Of a DNA stretch of 64,000 nt, positions 35,482-43,100 are shown piece by piece. Origin of the DNA: an uncultured Sphingomonadaceae bacterium. Lineage in GTDB: Bacteria; Pseudomonadota; Alphaproteobacteria; Sphingomonadales; Sphingomonadaceae. The position numbers and the translations under genes were made by a program. The notes under the pieces were generated by a model, which had not been told where the DNA came from, ran no database searches, and saw nothing but the letters and a program-made list of their open reading frames with translations. The stretch covers positions 124,001 through 188,000 of the forward strand of contig CANLBM010000003.1 in assembly GCA_947488845.1 (NCBI GenBank). The letters run 5' to 3'. Within the stretch, counting starts at the first letter, position 1. Each line of letters starts with the position of its first letter.

Positions 35482-36048
35482 GTGGATGCGTTTCTAACTT
35501 CTCTTTTTACCATGGCACTTGCCGAATTTGGCGACCGCCCGCAGATTCTCTGTGCGGCTCTGGCGATGAGATGCGGGCGTATCTCTCCGGTCATTTGGGG
35601 ACTGGGCCTCGCGACCCTTTGCAATTGCGCGATTTCAGCGATAGCGGGATCTGCCGTCAACCAGTGGATAAGCGAAGAGCCTTTGCAGCTCTTCTACGCC
35701 CTGACCCTGATATTTGCCGGGGTCGGCATGGTTGCATGGCGCCGTCCGACCGACTTGCTCGAAAACTGGAGTCTCGGACCTTTCTGGACATCCTTCCTCG
35801 GGCTGTTCATTCTGCAATTCGGCGACAAGGGACAGTTCATTCTGGCGGCGACAGCCGCGCGAACCGATATGGGGATATTCGCTGCTGCCGGAGGATGGAT
35901 GGGCGTAATGATCGCCTGTGTGCCCGCTATTTTACTGCAACGACGGCTGGCAGATGAAGTCCCGATTCGGGCTGTCCGGTTTTTCGGTGCCGCCGGCTTT
36001 CTCCTGATTGGTAGCATCTTGACACTCAGCGCATGGGGCATTTTCTAA
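35482..36048 (+). CDS. UPF0016/TMEM165-GDT1 family transporter
   Basis: A 188-residue membrane protein with two halves, each carrying the family motif E-x-G-D-(K/R): EFGDRPQ at the front and QFGDKGQ in the second half. The TMEM165/GDT1/MneA family exports Mn2+ or Ca2+ from the cytoplasm, and the two acidic motifs line the cation path. In this copy the second motif starts with Gln (QFGDKG) in place of Glu, which is known in some bacterial members. The start is GTG. Six or seven hydrophobic segments. Confidence 0.88.
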   Translation: MDAFLTSLFTMALAEFGDRPQILCAALAMRCGRISPVIWGLGLATLCNCAISAIAGSAVNQWISEEPLQLFYALTLIFAGVGMVAWRRPTDLLENWSLGPFWTSFLGLFILQFGDKGQFILAATAARTDMGIFAAAGGWMGVMIACVPAILLQRRLADEVPIRAVRFFGAAGFLLIGSILTLSAWGIF

Positions 36049-36081
36049 TTAAGTGACCGAAATCCTTAACAAGGCAAATCT

Positions 36082-36098
36082 GATCGATATTATCGATC
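36082..36098. promoter_or_regulatory. Palindromic candidate operator upstream of dps
   Basis: A perfect inverted repeat GATCGATA-T-TATCGATC, centred 92 bases upstream of the dps start. Symmetric sites of this size are typical of dimeric regulators. OxyR is a natural guess given the target, but the repeat does not fit the full OxyR tetramer pattern well. Confidence 0.4.
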
Positions 36099-36181
36099 TG
36101 TCATAACCAGTTTTCCCGTTGGGAATAGTGTCTCCGCACCTGTATTTCTTATGACATAGAAAATTCAAAAGGAGTAAGTCG

Positions 36182-36646
36182 ATGACAACCGGTGACAATG
36201 CAAAAAAGGCCGTAGCCGAAGCGCTCAACGGAGTGCTGGCCGATAGCTTTGCGCTTTATCTCAAGACCAAGAATTTTCACTGGCATGTGTCGGGGCCCCA
36301 TTTCCGCGATTATCATCTGATGTTTGACGACCATGCGGCGCAGATTCTTGCTACCACTGACCTGATAGCGGAACGGGTCCGCAAAAATGGCCATCGCACG
36401 CTCACGTCGATCGGCGATATCGCGAGGCGACAGAGCGTTTCCGACAATGACGATACCAAGGTTGCGGCGGCAGACATGCTGGAGGAATTGCGTTCGGACA
36501 ACCTGAAGCTTTTGGCAAAATTGCGCGAGACAAAAGAGCTTGCTGAAGAGGCTGGTGACAATGCGACCGACGGCTTGCTGGACGACTGGACGGATCAGGC
36601 GGAAGAGCGTACCTGGTTCTTGCTGGAAATTGCGCAGAAAGATTAA
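36182..36646 (+). CDS. dps: Dps, DNA-binding ferritin-like protein
   Basis: A 154-residue ferritin-like dodecameric protein that oxidises and stores iron with H2O2 and protects DNA. The ferroxidase ligands are in TKNFHWHVSGPHFRDYHLMFDDH (His31-type HxH and the Asp/Glu of the neighbouring subunit). IAERVRKNGHRTLTSIGDI and the helical tail LLDDWTDQAEERTWFLLEIAQKD complete the fold. The strong AAAAGGAG ribosome-binding site lies 8 bases ahead. The N-terminus is short (TTGDNAKKAVAEAL), so DNA binding through a long Lys tail is unlikely. Confidence 0.94.
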   Translation: MTTGDNAKKAVAEALNGVLADSFALYLKTKNFHWHVSGPHFRDYHLMFDDHAAQILATTDLIAERVRKNGHRTLTSIGDIARRQSVSDNDDTKVAAADMLEELRSDNLKLLAKLRETKELAEEAGDNATDGLLDDWTDQAEERTWFLLEIAQKD

Positions 36647-36775
36647 ATGGAATCGGCTGATCTTCGTGACAACGCCAGCGAAACTAAGTCGTTCGGCTTG
36701 ATGGTTGATACCCCGGTCGGGCGCAGCGAGGTCGAAAGTCAGGTCTATTCAGCGGCGGTTACCTTCCGCTTCTGA
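36647..36775 (+). pseudogene. Short ORF, probably the remnant C-terminus of an outer-membrane protein
   Basis: Starts ATG one base after the dps stop and encodes 42 residues (MESADLRDNASETKSFGLMVDT... SAAVTFRF). The last strand SAAVTFRF with terminal Phe is the beta-signal of outer-membrane proteins. Without a signal peptide or enough strands to form a barrel this looks like the decayed 3' end of a larger gene, followed by an intact terminator. Alternatively it is a fortuitous frame coupled to dps. Confidence 0.35.
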
Positions 36776-36791
36776 TAATCGGCAAATCTGG

Positions 36792-36823
36792 AAAAGCCCG
36801 CAGGACCTGTCCGGCGGGCTTTT
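36792..36823 (+). terminator. Rho-independent terminator after dps region
   Basis: Stem AAAAGCCCGC (36792-36801) and GCGGGCTTTT (36814-36823), loop of 12 bases, ending in T-rich sequence. It closes the dps transcript. Confidence 0.85.
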
Positions 36824-36877
36824 CTATGTCCGCCATCATGATCTGTCTCGAGAGGTATCCCAGGTGGCAGGTACGCT

Positions 36878-36904
36878 AAAAAAAAGGCGGGCCAAAAGCC
36901 CGCC
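36878..36904 (-). terminator. Rho-independent terminator of the cold-shock gene
   Basis: On the minus strand, stem GGCGGGC/GCCCGCC (36886-36892, 36898-36904) followed by an eight-base U run (complement of 36878-36885). It lies just downstream of the cold-shock gene's stop. Confidence 0.9.
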
Positions 36905-36937
36905 CAATTCATGATATGGTGGATATAGTCTGGTCAG

Positions 36938-37609
36938 CTATTTTGCGACCAGATTTACTGCTGCGGTCTTGCCGCGCTGATCCACTTCCAGTTCAAATTC
37001 CAGCTTGTCGCCTTCTTCCAGTCCGCGCATGCCGGCGCGTTCTACAGCTGAAATATGGACGAATGCATCCGGTTGTCCGTCATCACGTTGGATGAAACCG
37101 AAACCTTTGCTGCCGTTAAAAAACTTGACGGTGCCGGTGGCTTTCTCTCCGGTAAGTTCTCGGCGAGGGGCTCCGCCACCACCGCGATCTTCACGAGGAG
37201 GGGCGCTATCCGTAACTTCGATAAGATCGCCTTCAATCTGAATATCCGAAGCCGAAACCTTGCCGCCACGATCAACCAGCGAAAAGCGCAAAGTCTGACC
37301 TTCGGCAAGGCCTTTCAGGCCCGCGCGTTCAACCTGGCTGATATGAACAAAAACATCTTCGCCGCCACCATCTTGTACGATGAAGCCAAAACCTTTTTGC
37401 GCATTGAAAAATTTTACGGTGCCGGTGCTTTCGCCGACTACCTGGTCCGGCATGCCGCCGCCCCGTCTGCCGCCGCCGGAATCACTGTCTGGCCGCGTAT
37501 ATCTTTCTACGGGCGGACCGTTATCACCTTGATATCCATCGAAGTTTTCGTCACCGAAGCCGTCGCGCTTGTCCCGGCCTCTACCTCGCCGGTTTCTGTC
37601 AAAACCCAT
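36938..37609 (-). CDS. Cold-shock protein with two cold-shock domains
   Basis: A 223-residue RNA-binding protein. An Arg/Gly/Asp-rich low-complexity N-terminus (residues 1-60: RNRRGRGRDKRDGFGDENFDGY) precedes two CSDs at about 62-128 and 157-222. Each has the RNP motifs: GTVKFFNAQKGFGFIVQDGG with DVFVHISQVERAGLKGL, and GTVKFFNGSKGFGFIQRDDG with AFVHISAVERAGMRGL. The linker is again Gly/Arg-rich. Double-CSD proteins of this design are found in sphingomonads and rhizobia; they act as RNA chaperones. The terminator on its own strand ends at 36878. Confidence 0.93.
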   Translation of the reverse strand: MGFDRNRRGRGRDKRDGFGDENFDGYQGDNGPPVERYTRPDSDSGGGRRGGGMPDQVVGESTGTVKFFNAQKGFGFIVQDGGGEDVFVHISQVERAGLKGLAEGQTLRFSLVDRGGKVSASDIQIEGDLIEVTDSAPPREDRGGGGAPRRELTGEKATGTVKFFNGSKGFGFIQRDDGQPDAFVHISAVERAGMRGLEEGDKLEFELEVDQRGKTAAVNLVAK

Positions 37610-38022
37610 TCTTAAATCGCCACTTTCAATTCGCCCTATCCAATAATCCCAATGTCACAGCGGACGATTTCCGGAACATTGCTTCGCGCGAATCTAAGTG
37701 CCGCGCGGCACAACTATATAGAAAAATAGAGGAATAAGCGAATGAAATCGAAGCCAGGAGCCACTGGTTTTGGCATTTTCTCTGTCATATCGACAAACTC
37801 CTGTAGCGGCGCATCGGCTTCAGGCGTGATTTGATGGTCAAACTAAACTTGCTGTTTGAACCCGCCTGCGGCACATAGCATGTCCAAAGATACGGGACTG
37901 TCAATTTCCCCAGCCGGTGTTCTGGCCACGGTCGAAACTAAATATCAAAATGGTTGTTGCGCCAGCGCCACGGTTGAGAAAATGAATTTGTTCCAGCAAT
38001 AGAAACAGACAGGCAAATTATA
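37610..38022. other. Divergent intergenic region between cold-shock gene and rnd
   Basis: 413 bases. It holds the leader of the cold-shock gene on the minus strand, including a perfect 14-base palindrome GTGCCGCGCGGCAC (37698-37711) next to an AT-rich stretch (TATATA at about 37713-37719), a plausible -10. Cold-shock mRNAs usually have long structured leaders. A 30-codon frame at 37742-37834 (+) has a fair ribosome-binding site (GAGGAATAAGCGA) but no recognisable product. Confidence 0.4.
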
Positions 38023-38640
38023 ATGGCAGTTTTTTTTCATGAAGAAGATCTTCCCGCTGACGTTCTAAACGACGGCCCGGTTGCGGTAGATACAGAAACC
38101 ATGGGACTGCAGACTCCCCGTGACCGTCTGTGCCTGCTTCAGATATCAGATGGCGGGGGGGACGAACATCTCGTGCGTTTCGGTCCTAATAGTGACTATG
38201 AAGCGCCCAATCTCCGTTCCATTTTGGCCGATCCCGATCGATTGAAGCTCTATCATTTTGCCCGTTTTGATCTTGCGGCCATTGAGCATTATATGGGCGT
38301 GATGGCGGCTCCGGTATTTTGCACGAAGATCGCTTCCCGCCTCATCCGTACCTATACGGATCGCCACGGACTGAAGGAACTCGTCCGTGAATTGCTTGGC
38401 CAGGACATTTCGAAGCAGCAACAGTCCAGTGATTGGGGAAATCCCGAACTGAGTGATGCCCAGAGGGAATATGCCGCATCCGACGTGCGCTTTCTGCACA
38501 GATTGATGGATGAACTCGTAATCCGGCTCGAACGGGAGGGTAGAACGGCGCTCGCGCAGGCGTGCTTTGAATTCTTGCCTGACCGCGCACGACTGGATCT
38601 GGCGGGCTGGGCGGAAACGGATATTTTTGCCCATGCCTGA
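38023..38640 (+). CDS. rnd: Ribonuclease D (short, exonuclease domain only)
   Basis: A 205-residue 3'-5' exonuclease of the DEDDy type. The three exonuclease motifs are VAVDTETMGLQ, YHFARFDLAAIEHYM, and YAASDVRFLHRLMDEL (the Tyr-x-x-x-Asp motif). GLKELVRELLGQDISKQQQSSDWGNPELSDAQREYAASD (read as joined parts) is the classical RNase D region. The HRDC domain of the longer E. coli enzyme is absent, as is usual in many alphaproteobacteria. Probable role in tRNA and structured RNA 3' maturation. It lies 59 bases before lptC on the same strand, which is a conserved neighbourhood. Confidence 0.92.
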   Translation: MAVFFHEEDLPADVLNDGPVAVDTETMGLQTPRDRLCLLQISDGGGDEHLVRFGPNSDYEAPNLRSILADPDRLKLYHFARFDLAAIEHYMGVMAAPVFCTKIASRLIRTYTDRHGLKELVRELLGQDISKQQQSSDWGNPELSDAQREYAASDVRFLHRLMDELVIRLEREGRTALAQACFEFLPDRARLDLAGWAETDIFAHA

Positions 38641-38699
38641 ACGCTTGGTTCTTTCGCTCGACCGTCGTAATTAGTGATTTTTGGGATTGTAGCTCATCT

Positions 38700-39344
38700 A
38701 TGTCAACTTCCGCCAATCCAGTCCGGACGAAACGTCAGGAATTTGCTGCTCCGAATGGCACGCATGACCGGAACGTAAAATGGTTGCGGTTCATATTGCC
38801 CGCCGGGGTTGGCGTGTTGGGTTCTATGCTGGCGCTGGCCCCCTTCACCATGTCTGGTGAGCTGAGTTTTGTTCTCGACAAGAATAGTGTGGACGTGGCC
38901 AAGGAACGGATGAGAGTCACTGAAGCGCTCTACCGGGGAGAGGATAGCGAAGGCCGCCCATTCTCGCTGAAAGCGGGTTCCGCCGTCCAGAAGAGTTCGA
39001 GCGAAGCTGTCGTTGAGTTGCAGGATCTCTCCGCGCGTATTTTGCTACAGGACGGGCCGGCCCAGATACGCGCAAACGATGGCAGCTATGATATGGATCA
39101 GGAAAATGTCCGGGTGCCAGGGCCGGTGCAGGTTGAATCGGCCAGCGGTTACCGGCTTTCGACCAACAATGTGACGGTTGATCTCAAGCAACGGACATTG
39201 AAAAGTGGCGGGGTGGTTGAAGGCCGGACCAATATCGGTACGTTTCGCGCCGATCGGCTCGAAGCAGACCTGGCTGAGCGCACTGTAAGTCTGGATGGCA
39301 ATGCGAGTTTGCGGATCGAACAAAATGGATTAAGAAGACCATAA
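38700..39344 (+). CDS. lptC: LPS export periplasmic protein LptC
   Basis: Inner-membrane-anchored bridge subunit of the LPS transporter (214 residues). One hydrophobic helix near residues 28-50 (LRFILPAGVGVLGSMLALAPF) follows a polar N-terminus; the remainder is the OstA/LptC beta-jellyroll, with ALYRGEDSEGRPFSLKAGSAVQ, PVQVESASGYRLSTNNVTVDL and RADRLEADLAERTVSLDGNASLRIE. It hands LPS from LptB2FG to LptA. The lptA start is 2 bases after its stop. Confidence 0.92.
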   Translation: MSTSANPVRTKRQEFAAPNGTHDRNVKWLRFILPAGVGVLGSMLALAPFTMSGELSFVLDKNSVDVAKERMRVTEALYRGEDSEGRPFSLKAGSAVQKSSSEAVVELQDLSARILLQDGPAQIRANDGSYDMDQENVRVPGPVQVESASGYRLSTNNVTVDLKQRTLKSGGVVEGRTNIGTFRADRLEADLAERTVSLDGNASLRIEQNGLRRP

Positions 39345-39345
39345 G

Positions 39346-39894
39346 ATGAAATTGAAAATTTTGCTTTCCCTTTCCGCTGGTACGGCTTTCCTGGCTTCCG
39401 GGCTATTGCTGCTCGCAGGTCCCGCTCCGGCACAGGTTTTCGGTAGTCACAACAGCAACGCGCCGGTGAATTTTGATGCCGGGCGGATAGAGGTGCAGGA
39501 TCGAGCCGACCGGGTCGTGCTTTCGGGCGCCGTCCGGGTCGAACAAGCTGGGTTGGTTCTTAACTCAGCCCGTATGACCGTTGCCTATCGCAATTCCGGG
39601 GGAATCGAAATTGACCGGATTGATGCTTCCGGGGGTGTAACGGTCCGCAAAGCGGGCGACACCGCGTCGGGCAATGTCGCAATATATGATCTCAACCGGC
39701 GACTGATCACCTTATTGGGCAATGTTACCCTTACCCAGGGTACCAATCGTCTCTCAGGCGGTCGCGTCATCATTGACCTCGCGTCAGGCAGATCGACGAT
39801 AGATGGGCGTTCTACAGGCGGCTCTTCAGCTGGGTCCCAAGATTCGGGTGGACGCGTATCCGGCACCTTCACCGTACCACAGCGCAAGGACTGA
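39346..39894 (+). CDS. lptA: LPS transport periplasmic protein LptA
   Basis: A 182-residue secreted protein with a signal peptide (cleavage after PAPAQ, about residue 29) and the LptA jellyroll: NAPVNFDAGRIEVQDRADRVVLSGAVRVEQAGLVLNSARMTVAYRN and GNVAIYDLNRRLITLLGNVTLTQGTNRLSGGRVIIDL (read as joined segments). It forms the periplasmic filament that carries LPS to LptDE. The last 30 residues are Ser/Gly-rich and vary in the family. It begins 2 bases after lptC and precedes lptB by 170 bases. Confidence 0.93.
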   Translation: MKLKILLSLSAGTAFLASGLLLLAGPAPAQVFGSHNSNAPVNFDAGRIEVQDRADRVVLSGAVRVEQAGLVLNSARMTVAYRNSGGIEIDRIDASGGVTVRKAGDTASGNVAIYDLNRRLITLLGNVTLTQGTNRLSGGRVIIDLASGRSTIDGRSTGGSSAGSQDSGGRVSGTFTVPQRKD

Positions 39895-40064
39895 CGTCCC
39901 GAACCGGCAGCAGATTAAACTGTGCCGTCTCCGCTATCCCCGACGCTTGATTATCTCGTTGAAAAATCCATTATCAATATAGCATGCACAAAGCTTGCCA
40001 ATTCGGGCCGGATTGGGGCATGCTCTTAACCAACGTAAAAGACAGCCCATGCAGATGAGGACGA

Positions 40065-40862
40065 ATGATGAACGACTCAGCGGTCACTGACATACCGGCC
40101 ATGGCCGATCCGGGAGCGGCGATGGCCAGTGATGCGATGGAGCATGGCCTGGCCGTGGTTTCCATTGCCAAAAGCTATGACAAACGCTCGGTTCTGTCCG
40201 ACGTGTCACTGTCGGTAGGACGCGGCGAAGTCGTTGGCTTGTTGGGCCCGAACGGCGCCGGGAAAACGACCTGCTTCTATTCTGTTATGGGCTTGGTGCG
40301 ACCGGATGCCGGGCGGATCATGCTTGATGGCGAGGATATCACGTCCCTCCCCATGTACCGCCGCGCCATTCTCGGAATCGGCTATCTTCCACAGGAAACG
40401 TCTATCTTCAGAGGGATGACGGTTGAACAGAATATCATGGCTGTTCTGGAAATGGTGGAGCCTGACTCTCAGGTCAGGCATGAAACACTTGACCGTCTGC
40501 TCGATGAATTCGGTTTGACCAAGCTGCGAAGCTCGCCAGCAATGGCGCTGTCCGGTGGCGAACGGCGGCGGTGCGAGATCGCCCGTGCGCTGGCTGCGAG
40601 CCCTTCAATCGTGCTGCTGGATGAACCTTTTGCCGGTATCGATCCGCTTTCTATCGCGGATATCCGCGATCTGGTGTGCCAGTTGCGCGAGCGCGGCATC
40701 GGCGTCCTGATAACCGATCATAATGTTCGCGAGACGCTCGATATCGTTGATCGGGCCTGCATCATTTATGACGGGCAGGTATTGTTCGCCGGAAGCCCGG
40801 AAGATCTGGTTGCGGATGCCAATGTTCGACGGCTCTATCTGGGTGAAGGTTTCGCCCTCTAG
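40065..40862 (+). CDS. lptB: LPS export ABC transporter ATP-binding protein LptB
   Basis: A 265-residue ABC ATPase that powers LPS extraction from the inner membrane with LptF/LptG. It shows GLLGPNGAGKTTCFYSVMG (Walker A), GIGYLPQETSIFRGMTVEQNI (Q-loop), ALSGGERRRCEIARAL (signature), IVLLDEPFAGIDPLSIADI (Walker B) and LITDHNVRETLDIVDRACI (H-loop), all distinctive of LptB. About 25 residues precede the ABC core, more than in E. coli; a later start is possible. The rpoN start follows 2 bases later. Confidence 0.94.
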   Translation: MMNDSAVTDIPAMADPGAAMASDAMEHGLAVVSIAKSYDKRSVLSDVSLSVGRGEVVGLLGPNGAGKTTCFYSVMGLVRPDAGRIMLDGEDITSLPMYRRAILGIGYLPQETSIFRGMTVEQNIMAVLEMVEPDSQVRHETLDRLLDEFGLTKLRSSPAMALSGGERRRCEIARALAASPSIVLLDEPFAGIDPLSIADIRDLVCQLRERGIGVLITDHNVRETLDIVDRACIIYDGQVLFAGSPEDLVADANVRRLYLGEGFAL

Positions 40863-40864
40863 CA

Positions 40865-42379
40865 ATGGCACTCGCGCCTCGTCTCGATTTGCGGCAGAGT
40901 CAGTCGCTGGTAATGACGCCGCAATTACAGCAGGCGATCAAGCTGCTGACCTTGTCCAATCTCGAACTGGAAACTTTTATTTCCGACGAGATCGAGAAAA
41001 ACCCGCTTCTGGATACCGGAGACATTTCGACCGAAAGCGGTGAAGTCAGCGAGAATGAGAACGGACCGAGTGAGGCTGCGGCGCAGGGCAGCGACGAAAT
41101 ATTATCCTCCGGGCCAGCGGAATCGGAGTCCACGCTCGACATGCAGGGTGACACGGACAGTTTTTCCAATAACAGCCTGTCGGAAAGTGATGGCGCGCTC
41201 GACGGTCAGCTGGGATTGAATGGATCAAGTTCCGGTCCCGGTTCAACCGCAAGCGGCGAGGCGCCGGATTTCGAGAATATGCTGGTCGCCGAGATAACCC
41301 TGACCGACCATCTGATGGATCAGGCGGGTGCCGTTCTTTCGGGCATGGATCTGTTCGTAGCCCAGCATATCATCGACCAGATTGACGAGTGCGGCTATTT
41401 GCAGGCTGACTTGCTCGAGCTGACCCAACGCCTGAACGTCGGGCTGGTTGACATAGAGCGTATTTTAGGTGTTGTTCAGACGCTTGATCCTGTCGGTGTT
41501 GGCGCAAGGGATTTGGCAGAATGCCTAGCGCTGCAAGCCAGGGATGCCGATCGCTACGATCCTGCCATGGAACGCCTGATCAACAATCTGGACCTGCTTG
41601 CCAAAGGTGCATTGCCGCAGCTCAAACGGATATGCGGTGTCGATGATGAAGACCTGATGGATATGATCAGCGAGTTGCGCAATTACGATCCAAAGCCGGG
41701 TTGCAAGATCGGCGGTGGCGCAGTGCAGTCGGTTGTACCCGATGTCTTTATCGCCGAACGCGCGGATCGCTGGATCATCGAAATCAACAGCGCCACTTTG
41801 CCGAAGGTGCTCGTGAACCGCAGCTATTATTCCGAACTGAAGGACGGCGCGCAGGACAAGCAATCGAAAGAATGGTTGAGCGAATGCCTTGCTGACGCCA
41901 ACTGGCTGGTCAAGGCGCTTGACCAGCGGCAGCGGACGATTGTCAAAGTCGCAACCGAGATCGTCAAACAGCAGGAGGAGTTTTTCCGCAAGGGGGTCGC
42001 GCATCTCCGCCCGCTGACGCTCAGGCATATCGCCGAAAAGATCGAGATGCACGAATCGACCGTGAGCCGGGTGACATCGAACAAATATCTCTCCTGTTCA
42101 CGCGGGACGTTTGAGCTCAAATATTTCTTCACCAGCGGAATCCAGTCGTCGACCGGCGGCGAGGCAGCGTCGGCGGAGGCGGTCAAAAGCCATATCAAGG
42201 CGCTGATCGATGATGAGGACCCGAAGAAAATCCTGTCCGACGACAAGCTGGTCACGCTGTTGCAGGCCAAGGGCTTTGACATTGCCCGGCGCACGGTCGC
42301 GAAATATCGCGAAGCGCTCGGCATGGGCAGTTCGGTTCAGCGCCGCCGGCAAAAGGCGCTCGAGGGCAGGGCCGCCTAG
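40865..42379 (+). CDS. rpoN: RNA polymerase sigma-54 factor
   Basis: A 504-residue sigma-54. Region I holds the Gln/Leu-rich QSQSLVMTPQLQQAIKLLTLSNLELETFI. Region II is long, acidic and Ser-rich (residues about 50-130). The core-binding domain and the helix-turn-helix are followed by the RpoN box ARRTVAKYRE near the C-terminus. It is coupled to lptB (2-base gap), the usual lptB-rpoN order. The hpf and ptsN genes that often follow are not there: the next gene is a convergent GNAT overlapping the rpoN stop by 4 bases. A matching promoter is at 26409. Confidence 0.95.
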   Translation: MALAPRLDLRQSQSLVMTPQLQQAIKLLTLSNLELETFISDEIEKNPLLDTGDISTESGEVSENENGPSEAAAQGSDEILSSGPAESESTLDMQGDTDSFSNNSLSESDGALDGQLGLNGSSSGPGSTASGEAPDFENMLVAEITLTDHLMDQAGAVLSGMDLFVAQHIIDQIDECGYLQADLLELTQRLNVGLVDIERILGVVQTLDPVGVGARDLAECLALQARDADRYDPAMERLINNLDLLAKGALPQLKRICGVDDEDLMDMISELRNYDPKPGCKIGGGAVQSVVPDVFIAERADRWIIEINSATLPKVLVNRSYYSELKDGAQDKQSKEWLSECLADANWLVKALDQRQRTIVKVATEIVKQQEEFFRKGVAHLRPLTLRHIAEKIEMHESTVSRVTSNKYLSCSRGTFELKYFFTSGIQSSTGGEAASAEAVKSHIKALIDDEDPKKILSDDKLVTLLQAKGFDIARRTVAKYREALGMGSSVQRRRQKALEGRAA

Positions 42380-42894
42380 ACCGGCTTGCGAAGCACCGCA
42401 AATTCCAGCTCCGGAGATTTCGGTCGGCCGAAGCGTTCGTCGCCATGCGGAAAGGGCCGGTGCTCGCCGGTTCGCGAATAGCCTCGCCGCTCGTAATAGG
42501 CGATCAGATCGGTGCGCTGGCGGATGACCGTCATCTCCATGGCCTTCGCCTGCCAGTGGTCGCGGACAAATTGCTCCGACCGGATCAGCAATTCCTTCCC
42601 AAGCCCTGACGCCTGCAAATCGGGATCGACGGTCAGCAAGCCGAGATAGGCGAGCCCTTCTCCGACATGGGAGAGCTGGACGCACCCGGTAATGGCATCG
42701 CCGTCTTTCGCCAGCAGGATGACCTGGCTGTCCGTCTCGATGATTTCCCGCAACGCCTTGGCATCGGTCCGCTGCCCGCCGAGCAGGTCGGCTTCATGGG
42801 TCCAGCCGCGCCTGGCGCTTTCGCCGCGATAGGCGCTTTCGACCAGCGCGTGGAGGCGTGGGATATCGCCGGTCCCGGCACGGTCGAAATTCAT
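42376..42894 (-). CDS. GNAT-family N-acetyltransferase
   Basis: A 172-residue acyl-CoA-dependent transferase. The GNAT core is LAYLGLLTVDPDLQASGLGKELLIRSEQFV, with the acetyl-CoA pyrophosphate loop Q-A-S-G-L-G-K, followed by MEMTVIRQRTDLIAYYERRGYSRTGEHRPF, typical of the Acetyltransf_1 group that ends in FYERRGF. Substrate unknown. Its stop overlaps the convergent rpoN stop by 4 bases, and its start overlaps the DUF5818-like gene stop by 4 bases on the same strand. Confidence 0.9.
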   Translation of the reverse strand: MNFDRAGTGDIPRLHALVESAYRGESARRGWTHEADLLGGQRTDAKALREIIETDSQVILLAKDGDAITGCVQLSHVGEGLAYLGLLTVDPDLQASGLGKELLIRSEQFVRDHWQAKAMEMTVIRQRTDLIAYYERRGYSRTGEHRPFPHGDERFGRPKSPELEFAVLRKPV

Positions 42895-43100
42895 GCCAGA
42901 CGGATTCCCTCTGCTTCGAGCATCGCATTGCCGGTGATCCGCCCGGTCACCACCACCCGTTTCTCGACCTCGTCAATCGGGGTGCGCAACAGTTCGAGCC
43001 GATAGCGCTCGCCATCGTCGCATTGCAGAAAGAAACCGGTCGCATCGCGCTGCAGCAACCCGGCATATTCCCTGGTTTCCTGGCCGTCCTTCACCATCAT
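42891..43100 (-). CDS. Small DUF5818-like protein
   Basis: A 69-residue protein, read from the ATG at 43100, which overlaps the SDR stop in an ATGA. The sequence (MMVKDGQETREYAGLLQRD..., ATGFFLQCDDGERYRLELLRTPIDEVEKRVVVTGRITG) looks like a small OB-like beta barrel and resembles DUF5818, a family of short proteins in sphingomonads with no known role. It is coupled to both neighbours (SDR and GNAT). The family guess is weak. Confidence 0.6.
   Translation of the reverse strand: MMVKDGQETREYAGLLQRDATGFFLQCDDGERYRLELLRTPIDEVEKRVVVTGRITGNAMLEAEGIRLA

Noticed and set aside
37742..37834. 30-codon frame with a fair ribosome-binding site before rnd
   Set aside because: The translation (MKSKPGATGFGIFSV...) has no recognisable feature and no paralogue in the window; noted only in the region entry.
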